64,000 nt of DNA, from contig DATANV010000009.1 in the NCBI GenBank assembly GCA_036266075.1, positions 62,001 through 126,000 of the forward strand, read 5' to 3'. The notes beneath the pieces are model-generated. The model was not told the origin of the DNA, made no database searches, and saw nothing but the letters and a program-made list of their open reading frames with translations. A program made the translations under genes and the position numbers. The DNA is from VRUE01 sp036266075. Its GTDB lineage: Bacteria; Actinomycetota; Thermoleophilia; Solirubrobacterales; 70-9. Shown here in pieces: positions 1 to 10,915 of the stretch; the first letter of the stretch is position 1; each line of letters starts with the position of its first letter.

Positions 1-1836
1 GTCATCCTTCCCGCTGACGAGACGTTCCACTACGAGGGACCCAACGGCCGCCACTACGAGAGCTTCGTGCGCGTCGGAACCGCGATCCAGTCCGTCGACT
101 CGCTCGACGGACTGGCCTTCTGGCTGCTCAACCAGCTGGCCCGCTCGCCGCTGATCGTCCTCGACTCCTGGACGATCCTCTCGCTGGGGCTCAACTGCGA
201 GCGATACCTCAATCAAGTCGAGCAGGCGCTGCACGACCCGAGCTCGATCGAGGACCCCGGCGAGGACCGCGCCCGGGTCGTGGCCGTCGAGTGCCAGCGC
301 CGCTACGGCGAGCCGCGGGGCCGCCTGCAGCAGCGCCTCTCCAACATCCACAAGCAGAGCCAGAGCTCACCCCCGCCGGTGCTGGTCCTGATGTCGGTCA
401 GCAGCACCGGCGACAGCGCCAACGCGCTGAGCGCGGAGTGCGCGCGCGCCGGCTTCGAGCAGATCCAGGCAGTCAGCCTGTTCACCGCGACCGAGACCAA
501 GGACGAGGGGTTCTGCGCGCTCCCCGAGATCACCAAGCACTGGCACGAGAGCGAGTGTCCGCACTGCCGCGACGGCTCGCAGAGCGTCCGCGTGATGGCC
601 GACACCTACCTGCTCGACCTAGCGGCGGCGGTCCGATCGGACGTCGTCATCCGCGTCTTGCACGTCCAGCAGGCGCGGGAGTTCTTCGAGCGCTATGCCG
701 GCGCCGAGATCGTCTCCGTCCACCGCACCCAGGAGGGCGACGAGCGCCATCACGCGCTGTTCCTGGACGTCAACCAGCTCCTCTCCCACGAGACCTTTTT
801 GCAGCGCCTCGACGCGGAACTGGAGGAGCTGGCCGACGTCCAGCTGGTCCTCTGCCCAGAGCACCGTGCCGGCGAAGGCCTGGCCGCCACGGTGGCCGAG
901 AAACTCGGGGTGCCGACGATCGCCGCGGACCCGAAGCGCCTTCCGTCCCTAAGCGCCGAGGAGCGGGCTCTCTTCGACGGCGTCCGCAAGCTGCTGATCG
1001 TCGACGACATCGTGATGACCGGAACGCGCCTGCGGCGCTACCGCAACTACCTGCACCGAGCCGGGCTCTCCAGCGACGCCGACTTCGAGCTCCACTTCCT
1101 CGCCGGGGTCGCCCGCCCGGACAGCCTACGCCGCCTGCAGGGCATCGTTGACTACGCCCACTTCCCGCAGCGCTTCCACTACGTGGAGCTCCTGATCCTG
1201 CCGAACTGGGGCCGGGACGAGTGCCCCTGGTGTGCGGAGCTGGATCTCCTCAAGCAGTACAGCTCCTATGTGGAAGACAGTCCCATCCTGGAAGGACGGC
1301 TGCAGGCGCTGAAAGACACTGCGTCGGGCCTGCAGGCCGACCTCTTCCTGCACTGGGCGATCGACAACCCGCCCCCGGTGGGCCCATGGCAGCTCGGCCC
1401 GGGCTCGATCTTCGGGGTGAGGACCGAGGCGGAGCTGTTTGCCGGCGTCGCCAACGCCCTGCAGGTGCTGCGCAGCGAAGGCGAGCTCAACGAGAGGTTC
1501 ACCCTGCCCGTGGCCAAGGTCCTCGACCAGCGGTTCGCGTTCTCGGGTCGCTTCTATGACACCGTGATCACCGCCTGCCTGCTGCGGGCGACGCGGCGGC
1601 ACGACCTGCGCGCGCCGGCGATCGACCGCGACCTCGAAGCCGAGGTGCGAGAACGCCTGCAGGACGGCTCGCACGTCTCGCTGCAGGGCGAGCTGCTCTT
1701 CGCCCTCTACCGCAGGCACCTGCCTGGCAATCGCCTCAACGCAGTCAGGTACGCGCTGGCGGACAGCAGCGCCGAGTCGGGGATTCGTCAGCTGTTGTCG
1801 GAGGCGCTCGACGCGCGCGAGGAGCCGGTGTCCTGA
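1..1836 (+). CDS. Phosphoribosyltransferase-fold protein, 5' end outside window
   Basis: The reading frame is open from base 1, so the N-terminus lies upstream; a GTG at 67 is in frame, but coding-quality sequence precedes it. A PRPP-binding-loop signature (LLIVDDIVMTGT, about bases 991-1026) marks a type-I phosphoribosyltransferase fold. An earlier segment (LIVLDSWTILSLGL, about bases 154-195) resembles the first half of an orotate-PRTase-like domain. Two Cys pairs (ECPHC near 555 and ECPWC near 1220) could bind a metal. At more than 611 residues it is far longer than housekeeping PRTases. Large PRTase-domain proteins occur in bacterial conflict systems, but the partner genes would lie outside this window, so the role is unknown. 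The 3' end overlaps the convergent gene at 1788-2153. Confidence 0.7.
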   Translation, partial: VILPADETFHYEGPNGRHYESFVRVGTAIQSVDSLDGLAFWLLNQLARSPLIVLDSWTILSLGLNCERYLNQVEQALHDPSSIEDPGEDRARVVAVECQRRYGEPRGRLQQRLSNIHKQSQSSPPPVLVLMSVSSTGDSANALSAECARAGFEQIQAVSLFTATETKDEGFCALPEITKHWHESECPHCRDGSQSVRVMADTYLLDLAAAVRSDVVIRVLHVQQAREFFERYAGAEIVSVHRTQEGDERHHALFLDVNQLLSHETFLQRLDAELEELADVQLVLCPEHRAGEGLAATVAEKLGVPTIAADPKRLPSLSAEERALFDGVRKLLIVDDIVMTGTRLRRYRNYLHRAGLSSDADFELHFLAGVARPDSLRRLQGIVDYAHFPQRFHYVELLILPNWGRDECPWCAELDLLKQYSSYVEDSPILEGRLQALKDTASGLQADLFLHWAIDNPPPVGPWQLGPGSIFGVRTEAELFAGVANALQVLRSEGELNERFTLPVAKVLDQRFAFSGRFYDTVITACLLRATRRHDLRAPAIDRDLEAEVRERLQDGSHVSLQGELLFALYRRHLPGNRLNAVRYALADSSAESGIRQLLSEALDAREEPVS

Positions 1837-2153
1837 TCGGCAACCTCGATGATCGTCGGCTGGCACGGATCGGCACTCGGCTCGTAGGCGACGAACAGCC
1901 AGCGGTCACCGGCGCGCTGCCAGCCGTCTGACCACTCGGCGGGCGAATTGGTGACGTACGGTCCGATCGAGAGCATCGCCTGCGCCCTGCCGAGCTTCGA
2001 GCGCGCGGTGATCCGTGCAAAGGGAGTTCCCGCCGGTCGGCTGTCGTCGGACGTGAGGCAGTCAACGGAATCCACGCGGATGTCATCCCGCCATTCGCGT
2101 GGAATGTGGCGGATAACGACCGCTTGCAGTTCCTCTCGCTCCGCTTGAGTCAT
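1788..2153 (-). CDS. Hypothetical protein (121 aa)
   Basis: ATG start at 2153. The protein begins MTQAEREELQAVVIRHIP and has a compact mixed alpha/beta composition with two Trp-rich stretches (EWSDGWQRAGDRWLFVAYEP). It shows no signal peptide or membrane helix, and I do not recognise the family. Its last 49 bp overlap the convergent PRTase-fold gene. The real end could be earlier, because the C-terminal residues DTGSSRASSASDNS are low-complexity. Confidence 0.5.
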   Translation of the reverse strand: MTQAEREELQAVVIRHIPREWRDDIRVDSVDCLTSDDSRPAGTPFARITARSKLGRAQAMLSIGPYVTNSPAEWSDGWQRAGDRWLFVAYEPSADPCQPTIIEVADQDTGSSRASSASDNS

Positions 2154-2376
2154 CTGTGTCCTGAACCTGTGATGAGATCGCTTGGACCTTCCAAACTAGC
2201 CATCGTATCCGACAGAGATAAGCCGGCACGCGGCAGCCCGAATCGTGTCCGGTCCTAAGTTCTAGCGGCTCGCGGGACATCCTGCGGCAAACGTTCGTCC
2301 AATGCGTTTGGAGCCCGCCAAGCGCTCTGCGACGCTCCGAACGGATCGGAAAACCGAACTGTTTACGGGAGGCAGC

Positions 2377-3108
2377 ATGAGTCAGGGGATGCGGCGCAAC
2401 GGGCCGGCCGTCGCGCTGGCGGCGATGGCGCTGTTCGTGGCGCTCGGCGGCAGCGTCTACGCGGCGACGAAGGGCAGGATCGACGGCAGGGCGGTGCGGG
2501 CCAAGTCGCTGCCCGGCAACAGGCTGAAGCTGCACTCGGTGGCGGGCAACCGGCTGCGGCCGCACTCGATCCCCGCCGCCGCCCTGCAGACGGGCGTCCT
2601 CGGCGCCGTGCCGGCGACCCTGACCGGCGCCCAGATCGACGAGGGGACGCTGGGCCAGGTGCCCCGCGCGACGCACGCCGAGACGGCCGACTTCGCCGCC
2701 AGCGCCGACGACGCGCAAACCGCCCTCAACGCGGTCAACGCGGTCGACGCCCAGACGGTCAACGGCCACAGCGCCGGCTGCCAACCCGGCACCCAGCTCT
2801 TCGCCGGAGCCTGCTGGCAGGCCTCCCCCAGCTTCGCCCCAGCAACCGCCCCCCAAGCCGCAATCGAATGCGCCAAACAAGGCGGAACCCTGCCAACAGC
2901 CCTAGACCTAGCCGCCTTCGCCGTCCAACCAAACGTGAAACTCGACGAAGGCGGCGAGTGGTCTAGCGACATCGTGAGCTTCACCGGGAAAAACGCCTAT
3001 GCGGTGGCAACCGTCTCGCCGGCGGGCGTAGTCGAATCAGGGGTCTTTAACGCCGGCGGCTCTAGCGAAAGCTTCCACTACCGCTGCGTGATCCCCCTGG
3101 TCGTCTAG
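2377..3108 (+). CDS. Secreted repeat protein of Thermoleophilia style
   Basis: ATG at 2377 was chosen over upstream in-frame starts because a GGGAGG ribosome site sits at 2367-2372. A short hydrophobic leader (ALAAMALFVALGGSVYAA) is followed by degenerate repeats of the type KSLPGNRLK/HSVAGNRLRPHSI. A C-terminal domain follows with paired cysteines (ECAKQGGTLPTALD ... FHYRCVIP) that looks like a lectin or formylglycine-like fold. This layout is common in Solirubrobacterales genomes and supports the taxonomic inference. It is predicted to be extracellular; the substrate is unknown. Confidence 0.75.
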   Translation: MSQGMRRNGPAVALAAMALFVALGGSVYAATKGRIDGRAVRAKSLPGNRLKLHSVAGNRLRPHSIPAAALQTGVLGAVPATLTGAQIDEGTLGQVPRATHAETADFAASADDAQTALNAVNAVDAQTVNGHSAGCQPGTQLFAGACWQASPSFAPATAPQAAIECAKQGGTLPTALDLAAFAVQPNVKLDEGGEWSSDIVSFTGKNAYAVATVSPAGVVESGVFNAGGSSESFHYRCVIPLVV

Positions 3109-3117
3109 GCCCGTGCC

Positions 3118-3234
3118 CAAGACCTATCCCGGTAGGGGTGGAACGTCTTGTACTTTTTTTGCGGCGACAACCTCGGACGGCCCCTCGCTGTCTTCAAAAA
3201 AAGTTAAGTGAAACCCCTACCGGGATAGGTCTTG
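3118..3234. repeat. Compact palindromic element, 22-bp perfect inverted repeat
   Basis: The arms at 3118-3139 and 3213-3234 are perfect reverse complements (22 bp, core CCTATCCCGGTAGGGG). Inside them a second inverted pair, ACTTTTTTT at 3152-3160 and AAAAAAAGT at 3196-3204, can extend the fold. The whole unit is 117 bp and lies between two co-directional genes. It could be a MITE-like element, a strong transcription barrier or a structured RNA. The inner T and A runs fit a bidirectional terminator. Confidence 0.75.
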
Positions 3235-3295
3235 CCACAACGGAATCGGCCCGACCACCGCCAACCCGATCGCGCTGCCACTATCCTCATCTCCG

Positions 3296-4219
3296 ATGCG
3301 ACCGAGCCCGCACAGCGTCAGTCGTCGCGTCGTGGGCTCGCTCGCGGCGCTTGCCTGCGCGAGTCTCGCCCTGGCGGCGCCCGCTGCCGGTTCCGCGGCA
3401 GCCCGCCTCCATGCCAAGCCCGCCGGCGGCGGCGAGGCGACGCGCGTCGCCGCCTACTGGACCGCGGCGCGGATGCGCGCCACGCCACCCCTCGACGTGC
3501 GCGGCGCCCCCCCGGAAGCGCTCTCCAGCTATGCCCAGATCCCCGACCCGACCGTCCCGCCCCACTCGGTCAACGGTCGCCTCTTCGTCCGCCAGGGCAA
3601 ACAGCGCGGCTACTGCTCGGCGACGGCGATCAACAGCCCCAGCCGGCGACTGGTCCTCACCGCCGGTCACTGCGTCAACTCCGGCCCCAGCCTGCAACCC
3701 GGCGACGGGGTCTGGTCGAGCTTCCTCGAGTTCGTCCCCGCCTACAGCGGCGGCGTGGCGCCCTTCGGCGCCTTCATAGCCCACCGCGGGCAGGTCTTCG
3801 CCCCGCGTCAGTGGGTCCGCTTCGGCAACCCCAACTTCGACATTGGCGCGGTCCTGACGCTGCCCAACGCCGCCGCCGTAAACGTCGCCGACGCGGTCGG
3901 CGGCGGCGCCGCGATCGCCCTCGACCGCAGCCGCCAGGAGGAATTCCAGACCTTCGGCTACCCCGGCACGACGCGCTGGATGCAGGGCTGCGACTCGCCC
4001 TACGTCGGCGACGACGCGCTCACCTACCGGATCCCCGGCCCGCCGACGATCGCGATCCGCTGCCACTGGGCGCCCGGCGCCAGCGGCGGCGGCTGGCTGA
4101 TCGAAAACGGCACCGTAATCGACGGGCTGACCAGCTACGGCAAGCGCGGCGACGCGCTGCACACCTACGGCCCCTACTTCAGCCAGCGCAACGTCGGCAA
4201 CCTGGTCGCCGGCCTGTAG
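3296..4219 (+). CDS. Secreted trypsin-like serine protease
   Basis: 307 aa with a signal peptide (residues 1-36, hydrophobic LAALACASLALAAPAAG). The chymotrypsin-fold catalytic triad is visible: His125 in LTAGHC, Asp182 in NFDIGAVL and Ser263 in GASGGG. Cys107/126 and Cys232/256 are placed to form disulfides. It probably cleaves peptides outside the cell. It lies 61 bp after the palindromic element and has no obvious operon partner. Confidence 0.85.
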   Translation: MRPSPHSVSRRVVGSLAALACASLALAAPAAGSAAARLHAKPAGGGEATRVAAYWTAARMRATPPLDVRGAPPEALSSYAQIPDPTVPPHSVNGRLFVRQGKQRGYCSATAINSPSRRLVLTAGHCVNSGPSLQPGDGVWSSFLEFVPAYSGGVAPFGAFIAHRGQVFAPRQWVRFGNPNFDIGAVLTLPNAAAVNVADAVGGGAAIALDRSRQEEFQTFGYPGTTRWMQGCDSPYVGDDALTYRIPGPPTIAIRCHWAPGASGGGWLIENGTVIDGLTSYGKRGDALHTYGPYFSQRNVGNLVAGL

Positions 4220-4285
4220 CCGCACTCAGGTCACGAAGATCCTGGGGTCGATCGTGTCCGCCTCGACAGATCGATAGGCGGCGCC

Positions 4286-4657
4286 TCAGGCGCGAGCCAG
4301 CAGGTCGCGGTAGAAGCGGTAGTCGCTGCGCTCCGGGCGCAGGTTGGCGGCAAGCGCCAGGTGATGGCGGGCACGCTCCTTCTCGCCAGTCTTGGACAGC
4401 GCTCGGCCCAGGCAGAAGTGGGCGAAGTCGTTGACCTGGTGGGTGTCGACCACCGCCTCGAACTCCTGCGCCGCGGCGGCGAAGCGACCGCAGCGGAAGT
4501 AGGCGCGACCCAGCGCCTCGCGGATCGAAGTCTTCTCCGGCGCTCGCCGCGCGGCCGCCTCGAGCGGGCGCGTTGCCTGCTCGAAGTCGGCCTCCTCGAG
4601 CAGCTCGATGCCGCGCCGGTACAGCGTGAAGACCGAGTCGCGATCGACCGAGGACAT
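4286..4657 (-). CDS. TPR-repeat protein
   Basis: ATG at 4657 (MSSVDRDSVF) gives 123 aa. A further ATG at 4729 would add 24 low-quality residues, so it was rejected. Three tetratricopeptide-like helical pairs are visible: RGIELLEEADFEQATRPLEA, ALGRAYFRCGRFAAAAQEFE and CLGRALSKTGEKERARHHLA. It is probably a cytoplasmic scaffold. Neighbours are oriented differently, so the partner is unknown. Confidence 0.8.
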   Translation of the reverse strand: MSSVDRDSVFTLYRRGIELLEEADFEQATRPLEAAARRAPEKTSIREALGRAYFRCGRFAAAAQEFEAVVDTHQVNDFAHFCLGRALSKTGEKERARHHLALAANLRPERSDYRFYRDLLARA

Positions 4658-4862
4658 GCCCTCAAGTGTAGGCGCGCCGCTGCCCGGCCCCGGCAGACGA
4701 CAGCTTTTTCTCCCTAATAGCGGTTTCATGATCGTTAGCGATTCGTTAAGAGGCGCATTTGCGCAGCCAAGGCGTTCACAAGTTAGTAATGATTAGATGA
4801 AGACAATCCGACTACGTGGCGTAATCCTTCACAATCAGCTTCCAAGAGGAGGGAAGGTCGAA

Positions 4863-5087
4863 GTGGATTCCGTAGAGGCAAAGGTCTTCTCCCACCCTCT
4901 GCGGGTGCGCATACTCGCCGCCCTGCGGGCCTCGCCGGCTACCGCGGTGCAGCTCTCGCGGGATCTCAAACAGTCGCTGAGCAAGGTCGTCTACCACCTG
5001 ACGGTCCTCTGCGACACAAGCTACGTCCGCAAAATCGAAGCCGAAGACGGCTCGCCGGACCCGCTGTACGAACTGATCCGCTACTAG
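4863..5087 (+). CDS. ArsR-like winged-helix regulator (74 aa)
   Basis: GTG at 4863 was chosen because a strong AAGAGGAGGG ribosome site lies at 4844-4853, 9 bp upstream; an ATG at 4797 is in frame but has none. The product (DSVEAKVFSHPLRVRILAAL ... QLSRDLKQSLSKVVYHLTVL) is a single winged helix of ArsR type, without the metal-binding Cys motif ELCVCDL. It lies 75 bp before the promoter region of the tRNA and biosynthetic operon and points at it, so it may regulate that operon. That role is inferred. Confidence 0.75.
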   Translation: MDSVEAKVFSHPLRVRILAALRASPATAVQLSRDLKQSLSKVVYHLTVLCDTSYVRKIEAEDGSPDPLYELIRY

Positions 5088-5162
5088 CGCCCGCGCGCCA
5101 GCCGCTCCCGAATCGACGCCGATATCCGGTGCGTACCGGAAGACGACACCCGGTTGGGCGCG

Positions 5163-5190
5163 TTGCTACACTCAGCCAAAATTGAATAAT
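5163..5190 (+). promoter_or_regulatory. Candidate promoter for the tRNA and biosynthetic operon
   Basis: A TTGCTA box at 5163-5168 and an AATAAT box at 5185-5190 are 16 bp apart in an AT-rich patch that stands out from its surroundings. A short hairpin (GAGTGCC/GGCACTC, 5192-5198 and 5205-5211) lies between this promoter and the tRNA. Transcription would start near 5197, 23 bp before the tRNA. Confidence 0.4.
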
Positions 5191-5219
5191 TGAGTGCCAC
5201 AGTCGGCACTCGAACACGC

Positions 5220-5292
5220 GCACCAGTACCTCAATCGGTTAGAGGATCGGGTTTGTAAGCCGAGGATCCGGGTTCGAGCCCCGGCTGGTGCA
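5220..5292 (+). tRNA. tRNA-Thr(UGU)-like
   Basis: A full cloverleaf is visible: acceptor GCACCAG 5220-5226 with CTGGTGC 5285-5291, D stem CCTC/GAGG, anticodon loop TTTGTAA with TGT at 5254-5256, T arm 5268-5284, discriminator A at 5292, no encoded CCA. Oddities are a C10-G25 pair in the D stem instead of the usual G10-C25, and a G-G mismatch at the top of the anticodon stem. Bases G1-C72, C2-G71 and G35-U36 match known threonine identity elements. It lies 24 bp before an aminoacyl-tRNA-synthetase-like gene. Confidence 0.85.
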
Positions 5293-5316
5293 TTGGGGGA
5301 GCGAGAGCGTCGAACC

Positions 5317-6992
5317 ATGGACAGGAATCTCTTCGACTATTTCGACGAGGCCGCCGGCGTGGGCGGCCAGGCGCACTGGACTCTGCGGGCTCCCTACCGC
5401 CCGCACGATCGTTTCGACCTGATGCTGGTGCCGCGCTCGCGGGATTGGACCGAGAACCGCGAGGCGCTGAGCTTCCTCGAGCAGGTCGAGCGCGAGCCCT
5501 GGATCGAGGCCCTTGAGCGCCAGGGCAACCAGGTCTGGCTGCGCCTCGTCGACGACTTCTTCGCCCAGCGCGGGGCGGGGATCGAGCAGCGTGGCGAGAC
5601 GGGCAACGGCTATGGCGACATCGTCGGCGGCGAGCGCTTCGCGCTCAACTTCTGGGATGCCAACTCGACCAAGGCCCTGCACATCGGCCACCTTCGTAAC
5701 CTCTCGCTCGGCAACGCCCTCGCCGCCGCCCTCACCCAGGCCGGCGGCAAGGTCGAGCGGCGCAGCATCATCTGCGACGTCGGCCGCAGCATGGGCGAGG
5801 CGATGGCCGGCGTTATCCGCAGCGGCCGCTATCCGCAGCTCTCCTCCGAGAACGGCGTCAAGACGGACCACTTCGTCGGTTACTGCTACGCCGACTACGT
5901 CAAGAGCGGCGGCTCGCCGACCGGGCTCGGGTCCGGCCACCCCGGCGACTCGCTAACCCGCGAGGTCGACGTCCACAACGACAGCGCCGACGAGCTGCTG
6001 CTGCGGGTCCTCAACGGCGACCAGCAGGCGCTCGAACTGTGGTCGCAGACGCGGGCCTGGGTGATCTCCGGCCAGCGCAAGACCCTGGCCCGCCTGGGGA
6101 TCTACTTCGACCGGGTGTTCTTCGAGTCCGACTTCCTGCCCGAGGTGGTCGAGCTGACCGAGCTGGGCTTGCAGGAGGAGACCCTGCAGCGCCGCGCCGA
6201 CGGCACCGTCGTCTACATGACCGGGCGCGAGGAGCTGGAGGAGATGCCGCTGGTCCGCTCCGACGGCGTGCCCACCCAGCACATGCGCGCGCTCGCCTAC
6301 TGGCTGGCGGCGCCGGGGCTCGACGGCGTCACTTCGATCCAGATCTGCGGCCAGGAGTGGGTCGCGCACGTGACCTGCCGTCGCCAGCTGATGTCCGAGC
6401 TGGTCCACTCCAGCGCCGAGGGCAATGGCTTTCACCCGCTGCACGACGTCTTCCACGGGATGGTCGCCAAAGAACAGCAGGCCGTCGCCTCGAGCAAGAA
6501 GGACGCGCTGCTGATCGACCACCTGATCGAGTGGATCGACGAGCAGATCGACGGCGACCGCGAGCGCGCGGCGATCCGCGAGCGCCACCCGGCGCCGGAG
6601 ACGGTCGCCTCGCAGGTGGCGCTCGGCTTCTTCCCGCTGCACCCGGCGAACAAAAAGGTCGACTTCGAGCCGCAGAGCCTGCTGCAGGAGGGCAAGAGCC
6701 TCGGCTGGGACATGGCCCGGGCGCGCGCCCGGGCCGGCGGCGGCGGCGAGAGCGCGGCCGGCGGCGGCGAGCGCCTGCGCGACCCCGCCTACCGCTTCGC
6801 CCTGGTCCAGGCCGAGATGTACCGGCGCCACCTCAGCCTCGCCGCGACGCGGCTCGACATGATCCCCCTCGCCCGCTACGCCTCCCACCTGGCGCGCTGG
6901 CATCTCGAGCGCGACCGCGGGCCCCAGGTCGAGCGCGTCGTCTTCGCTGCGCTCGACGACAGCGCCCGCGGGCTCGGACTGGAGGCGGTCCG

Positions 6993-6996
<4 letters not shown>
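5317..6996 (+). CDS. Arginyl-tRNA synthetase-like enzyme of a biosynthetic cluster
   Basis: 559 aa; ATG at 5317 follows a purine-rich GGGGGAGCGAG. The class I synthetase HIGH motif is present as HIGHLRN (His122-His125), preceded by NFWDANSTKAL, matching the ArgRS N-P-T-G-x-x-H-x-G-H pattern. The Rossmann insert carries LVRSDGVPTQHMRALAYW, matching ArgRS S-D-G-T-x-T-Y. The KMSKS loop is degenerate (VASSKKD, residues 390-396). Genuine ArgRS enzymes are usually near 550-600 aa with an N-terminal Add1 and a C-terminal DALR domain; I cannot clearly see either, though a helical C-terminus remains. First gene of a seven-gene operon; its stop overlaps the next start (ATGA). It probably activates an amino acid or a metabolite carboxylate. 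Whether it charges a tRNA is unknown. Confidence 0.75.
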
Positions 6997-9136
<2,140 letters not shown>

Positions 9137-9140
<4 letters not shown>

Positions 9141-9655
9141 GCGAGCCGAGCCCGACGGTGCCCCAGTTCTCCGGCTCGGGGGCGACGCCACGCTCCGGAG
9201 TGCGCCGCGCCGCGGCCGGTGACGCGCCGGCCGTCGCTGGCGCGATCGACCAGCTGCTGCTCGAGCTGGGCGGCCCGCGACCGGCGGGCGAGGAGCTGGA
9301 GGCGGCGACGCGCGCCCTGGTCGAAGACCCGGCCCTCGGCGTGGTCCTGATCGCGGAGACCGGCAGCGAGCTGGTCGGCCTGCTCGCGGCGAGCTGGCAA
9401 CACGCGATCCACGTCCCCGGCCGTTACGCGACGATCCAAGACCTCTGGGTGCTGCCGGCCTGGCGCAGCAAGGCGATCGGCCACGACCTGATCGAGGCGC
9501 TCTGCGCGCTGGCCCGCGAGCAGGGCGTCGCGCGGCTCGAGGTCGGCCTGCCGAAAGAGAGCTTCGAGCGGATCGGCTCGACCGAGTCCTTCTACCGGGC
9601 CAACGGCTTCTCCCACCTCGGCCCGCGGATGAGGCGGCTGCTCGGCGATGAGTGA
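9137..9655 (+). CDS. GNAT-family acyltransferase
   Basis: 172 aa, coupled by an ATGA overlap. The GNAT fold is visible: the beta4 strand IQDLWVLPAWRSKAIG carries a modified acyl-CoA-binding loop (R-x-x-G-x-G/A appears as RSKAIG), followed by ALCALAREQGVARLEV and the C-terminal ESFYRANGF. It probably acylates an amine of the cluster product or intermediate. Because a tRNA-synthetase-like gene is in the same operon, an aminoacyl-tRNA donor is conceivable; this is inference only. Confidence 0.8.
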
Positions 9656-10610
9656 GCTGCTGACCATCGAGCAGCGGCGCGGCCGGCTTGACGCCGCCCA
9701 CTGGATCGTCGAAGGCGGCCGGCGGCGGCCCGGCGTCGACGACAACCGGCGGATGACCGAGCTGCGCAGCGGTCTGACCTGTCACTCCGGCGTCCGCTGC
9801 GCCGCTGCCGACGCCGACGCCGCGCAGGTCGAGCGCACCCTCGCCAGCCTGCACGAGCCGGCCTACCTGGAGGCGCTCGACGAGGTCCGCGGCCCCGAGC
9901 CGGTGGTGCTGCCGCACCTCGCGGCGCCCGGTTTGGAGCCCGACATCCCGGTCAGCGGCGGCCTCGTCGCGGCTGCCCGCGAGGGGGTTCGCACGGCGAT
10001 CACGGCAGCCGAGCGGACGCTTGCCGGCGCCCGCTTCACCTACGCCCTCTGCCGCCCTCCCGGCCATCACGCCGGGCCGACCTGGTGCGCCGGCTACTGC
10101 TACCTGAACACTGCCGCGGCCGCCGCCGTCACCCTCTGCGACGGCGGCGTCAAGCCGGTCGGGATCCTCGACCTCGACCTGCACTACCCGAACGGCACCG
10201 CGGCGATCGTCGCCGAGATGGCCGACGCGCGCCTGCACTCGATCCACGCCCACCCCGTCACCAACGTCGCCGGGGAGACGGTGACGCCGAGCAGCAAGCG
10301 CGAACGGGTCGTCGAGCTGAGCGGCAGCCCGGCGGCAGCGACCTACCTGCGCGCCGTCGCCGCCTCAGTCGAGGCGTTGGGCGAGAGCTGCGCGGTGCTG
10401 GTCGTCTCGCTCGGCTACGACACGGTGCGCGGCGACCCGCACGGGAGCTGGAGCTTCTCGCCGGCGATCTTCGCCCAGGTCGGGCGCCTGCTGGCCCAAG
10501 CCGGCCTGCCGGTCTGCGTGATCCAGGAGGGTGGCTACGCGCTCGGCTCGCTGGCCGCCTGCGCCTACGCCTTCGCCGCCGGCCTGCTCGACACGCGGGA
10601 GGCTGCATGA
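9648..10610 (+). CDS. Histone-deacetylase-family amidohydrolase
   Basis: 320 aa, overlapping the GNAT gene by 8 bp. The arginase/deacetylase-fold motifs of HDAC-like and acetylpolyamine amidohydrolases are complete: RPPGHHAG (His140, His141), zinc ligands Asp177 and His179 in DLDLHYPNGT, Asp258 in LGYDT, and Tyr297 in EGGYA. It should hydrolyse an N-acyl amide with zinc. Placed directly after an N-acyltransferase, it may remove a temporary protecting acyl group from a pathway intermediate. The substrate is not known. Confidence 0.88.
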   Translation: MSELLTIEQRRGRLDAAHWIVEGGRRRPGVDDNRRMTELRSGLTCHSGVRCAAADADAAQVERTLASLHEPAYLEALDEVRGPEPVVLPHLAAPGLEPDIPVSGGLVAAAREGVRTAITAAERTLAGARFTYALCRPPGHHAGPTWCAGYCYLNTAAAAAVTLCDGGVKPVGILDLDLHYPNGTAAIVAEMADARLHSIHAHPVTNVAGETVTPSSKRERVVELSGSPAAATYLRAVAASVEALGESCAVLVVSLGYDTVRGDPHGSWSFSPAIFAQVGRLLAQAGLPVCVIQEGGYALGSLAACAYAFAAGLLDTREAA

Positions 10611-10915
10611 GCGGCCTCGAGTCCTACCGCCGACGGCTCGACGAGCTCGACAACGAGATCGCCCGCCTGTTTGGCGAGCGCTTCGAGGTCTGCCGCGACA
10701 TCGCCCGCCACAAGCTCGCCGAGGGGATCCCGATGATGCAACCGCAGCGGGTCGCCGAGGTGCGGGCCCGCTACCTCGCCCGCGGCGAGGAGGCGGGACT
10801 GCCGGCCGAGTTCAGCGCCGACCTCTTCGAGCTGCTGATCGCCGCCACCTGCAAGGCGGAGGACGAGCTGATGGCCGAGCTCGCCGCCAGCGACGGCCAG
10901 AAGAGCGAGCCGTGA
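10607..10915 (+). CDS. AroQ-fold mutase, PapB-like (4-amino-4-deoxychorismate mutase)
   Basis: 102 aa, coupled by an ATGA overlap. An all-helical AroQ chorismate mutase is recognisable from YRRRLDELDNEIARLFGERF and the Lys-containing ARHKLAEGIP. The MMQPQRV segment and the C-terminal TCKAEDELM match the pattern I know from PapB/ADC mutases, where the usual C-terminal Gln of chorismate mutase is replaced. It should convert ADC to 4-amino-4-deoxyprephenate. No PapC-type dehydrogenase is seen in the window. Confidence 0.82.
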   Translation: MSGLESYRRRLDELDNEIARLFGERFEVCRDIARHKLAEGIPMMQPQRVAEVRARYLARGEEAGLPAEFSADLFELLIAATCKAEDELMAELAASDGQKSEP

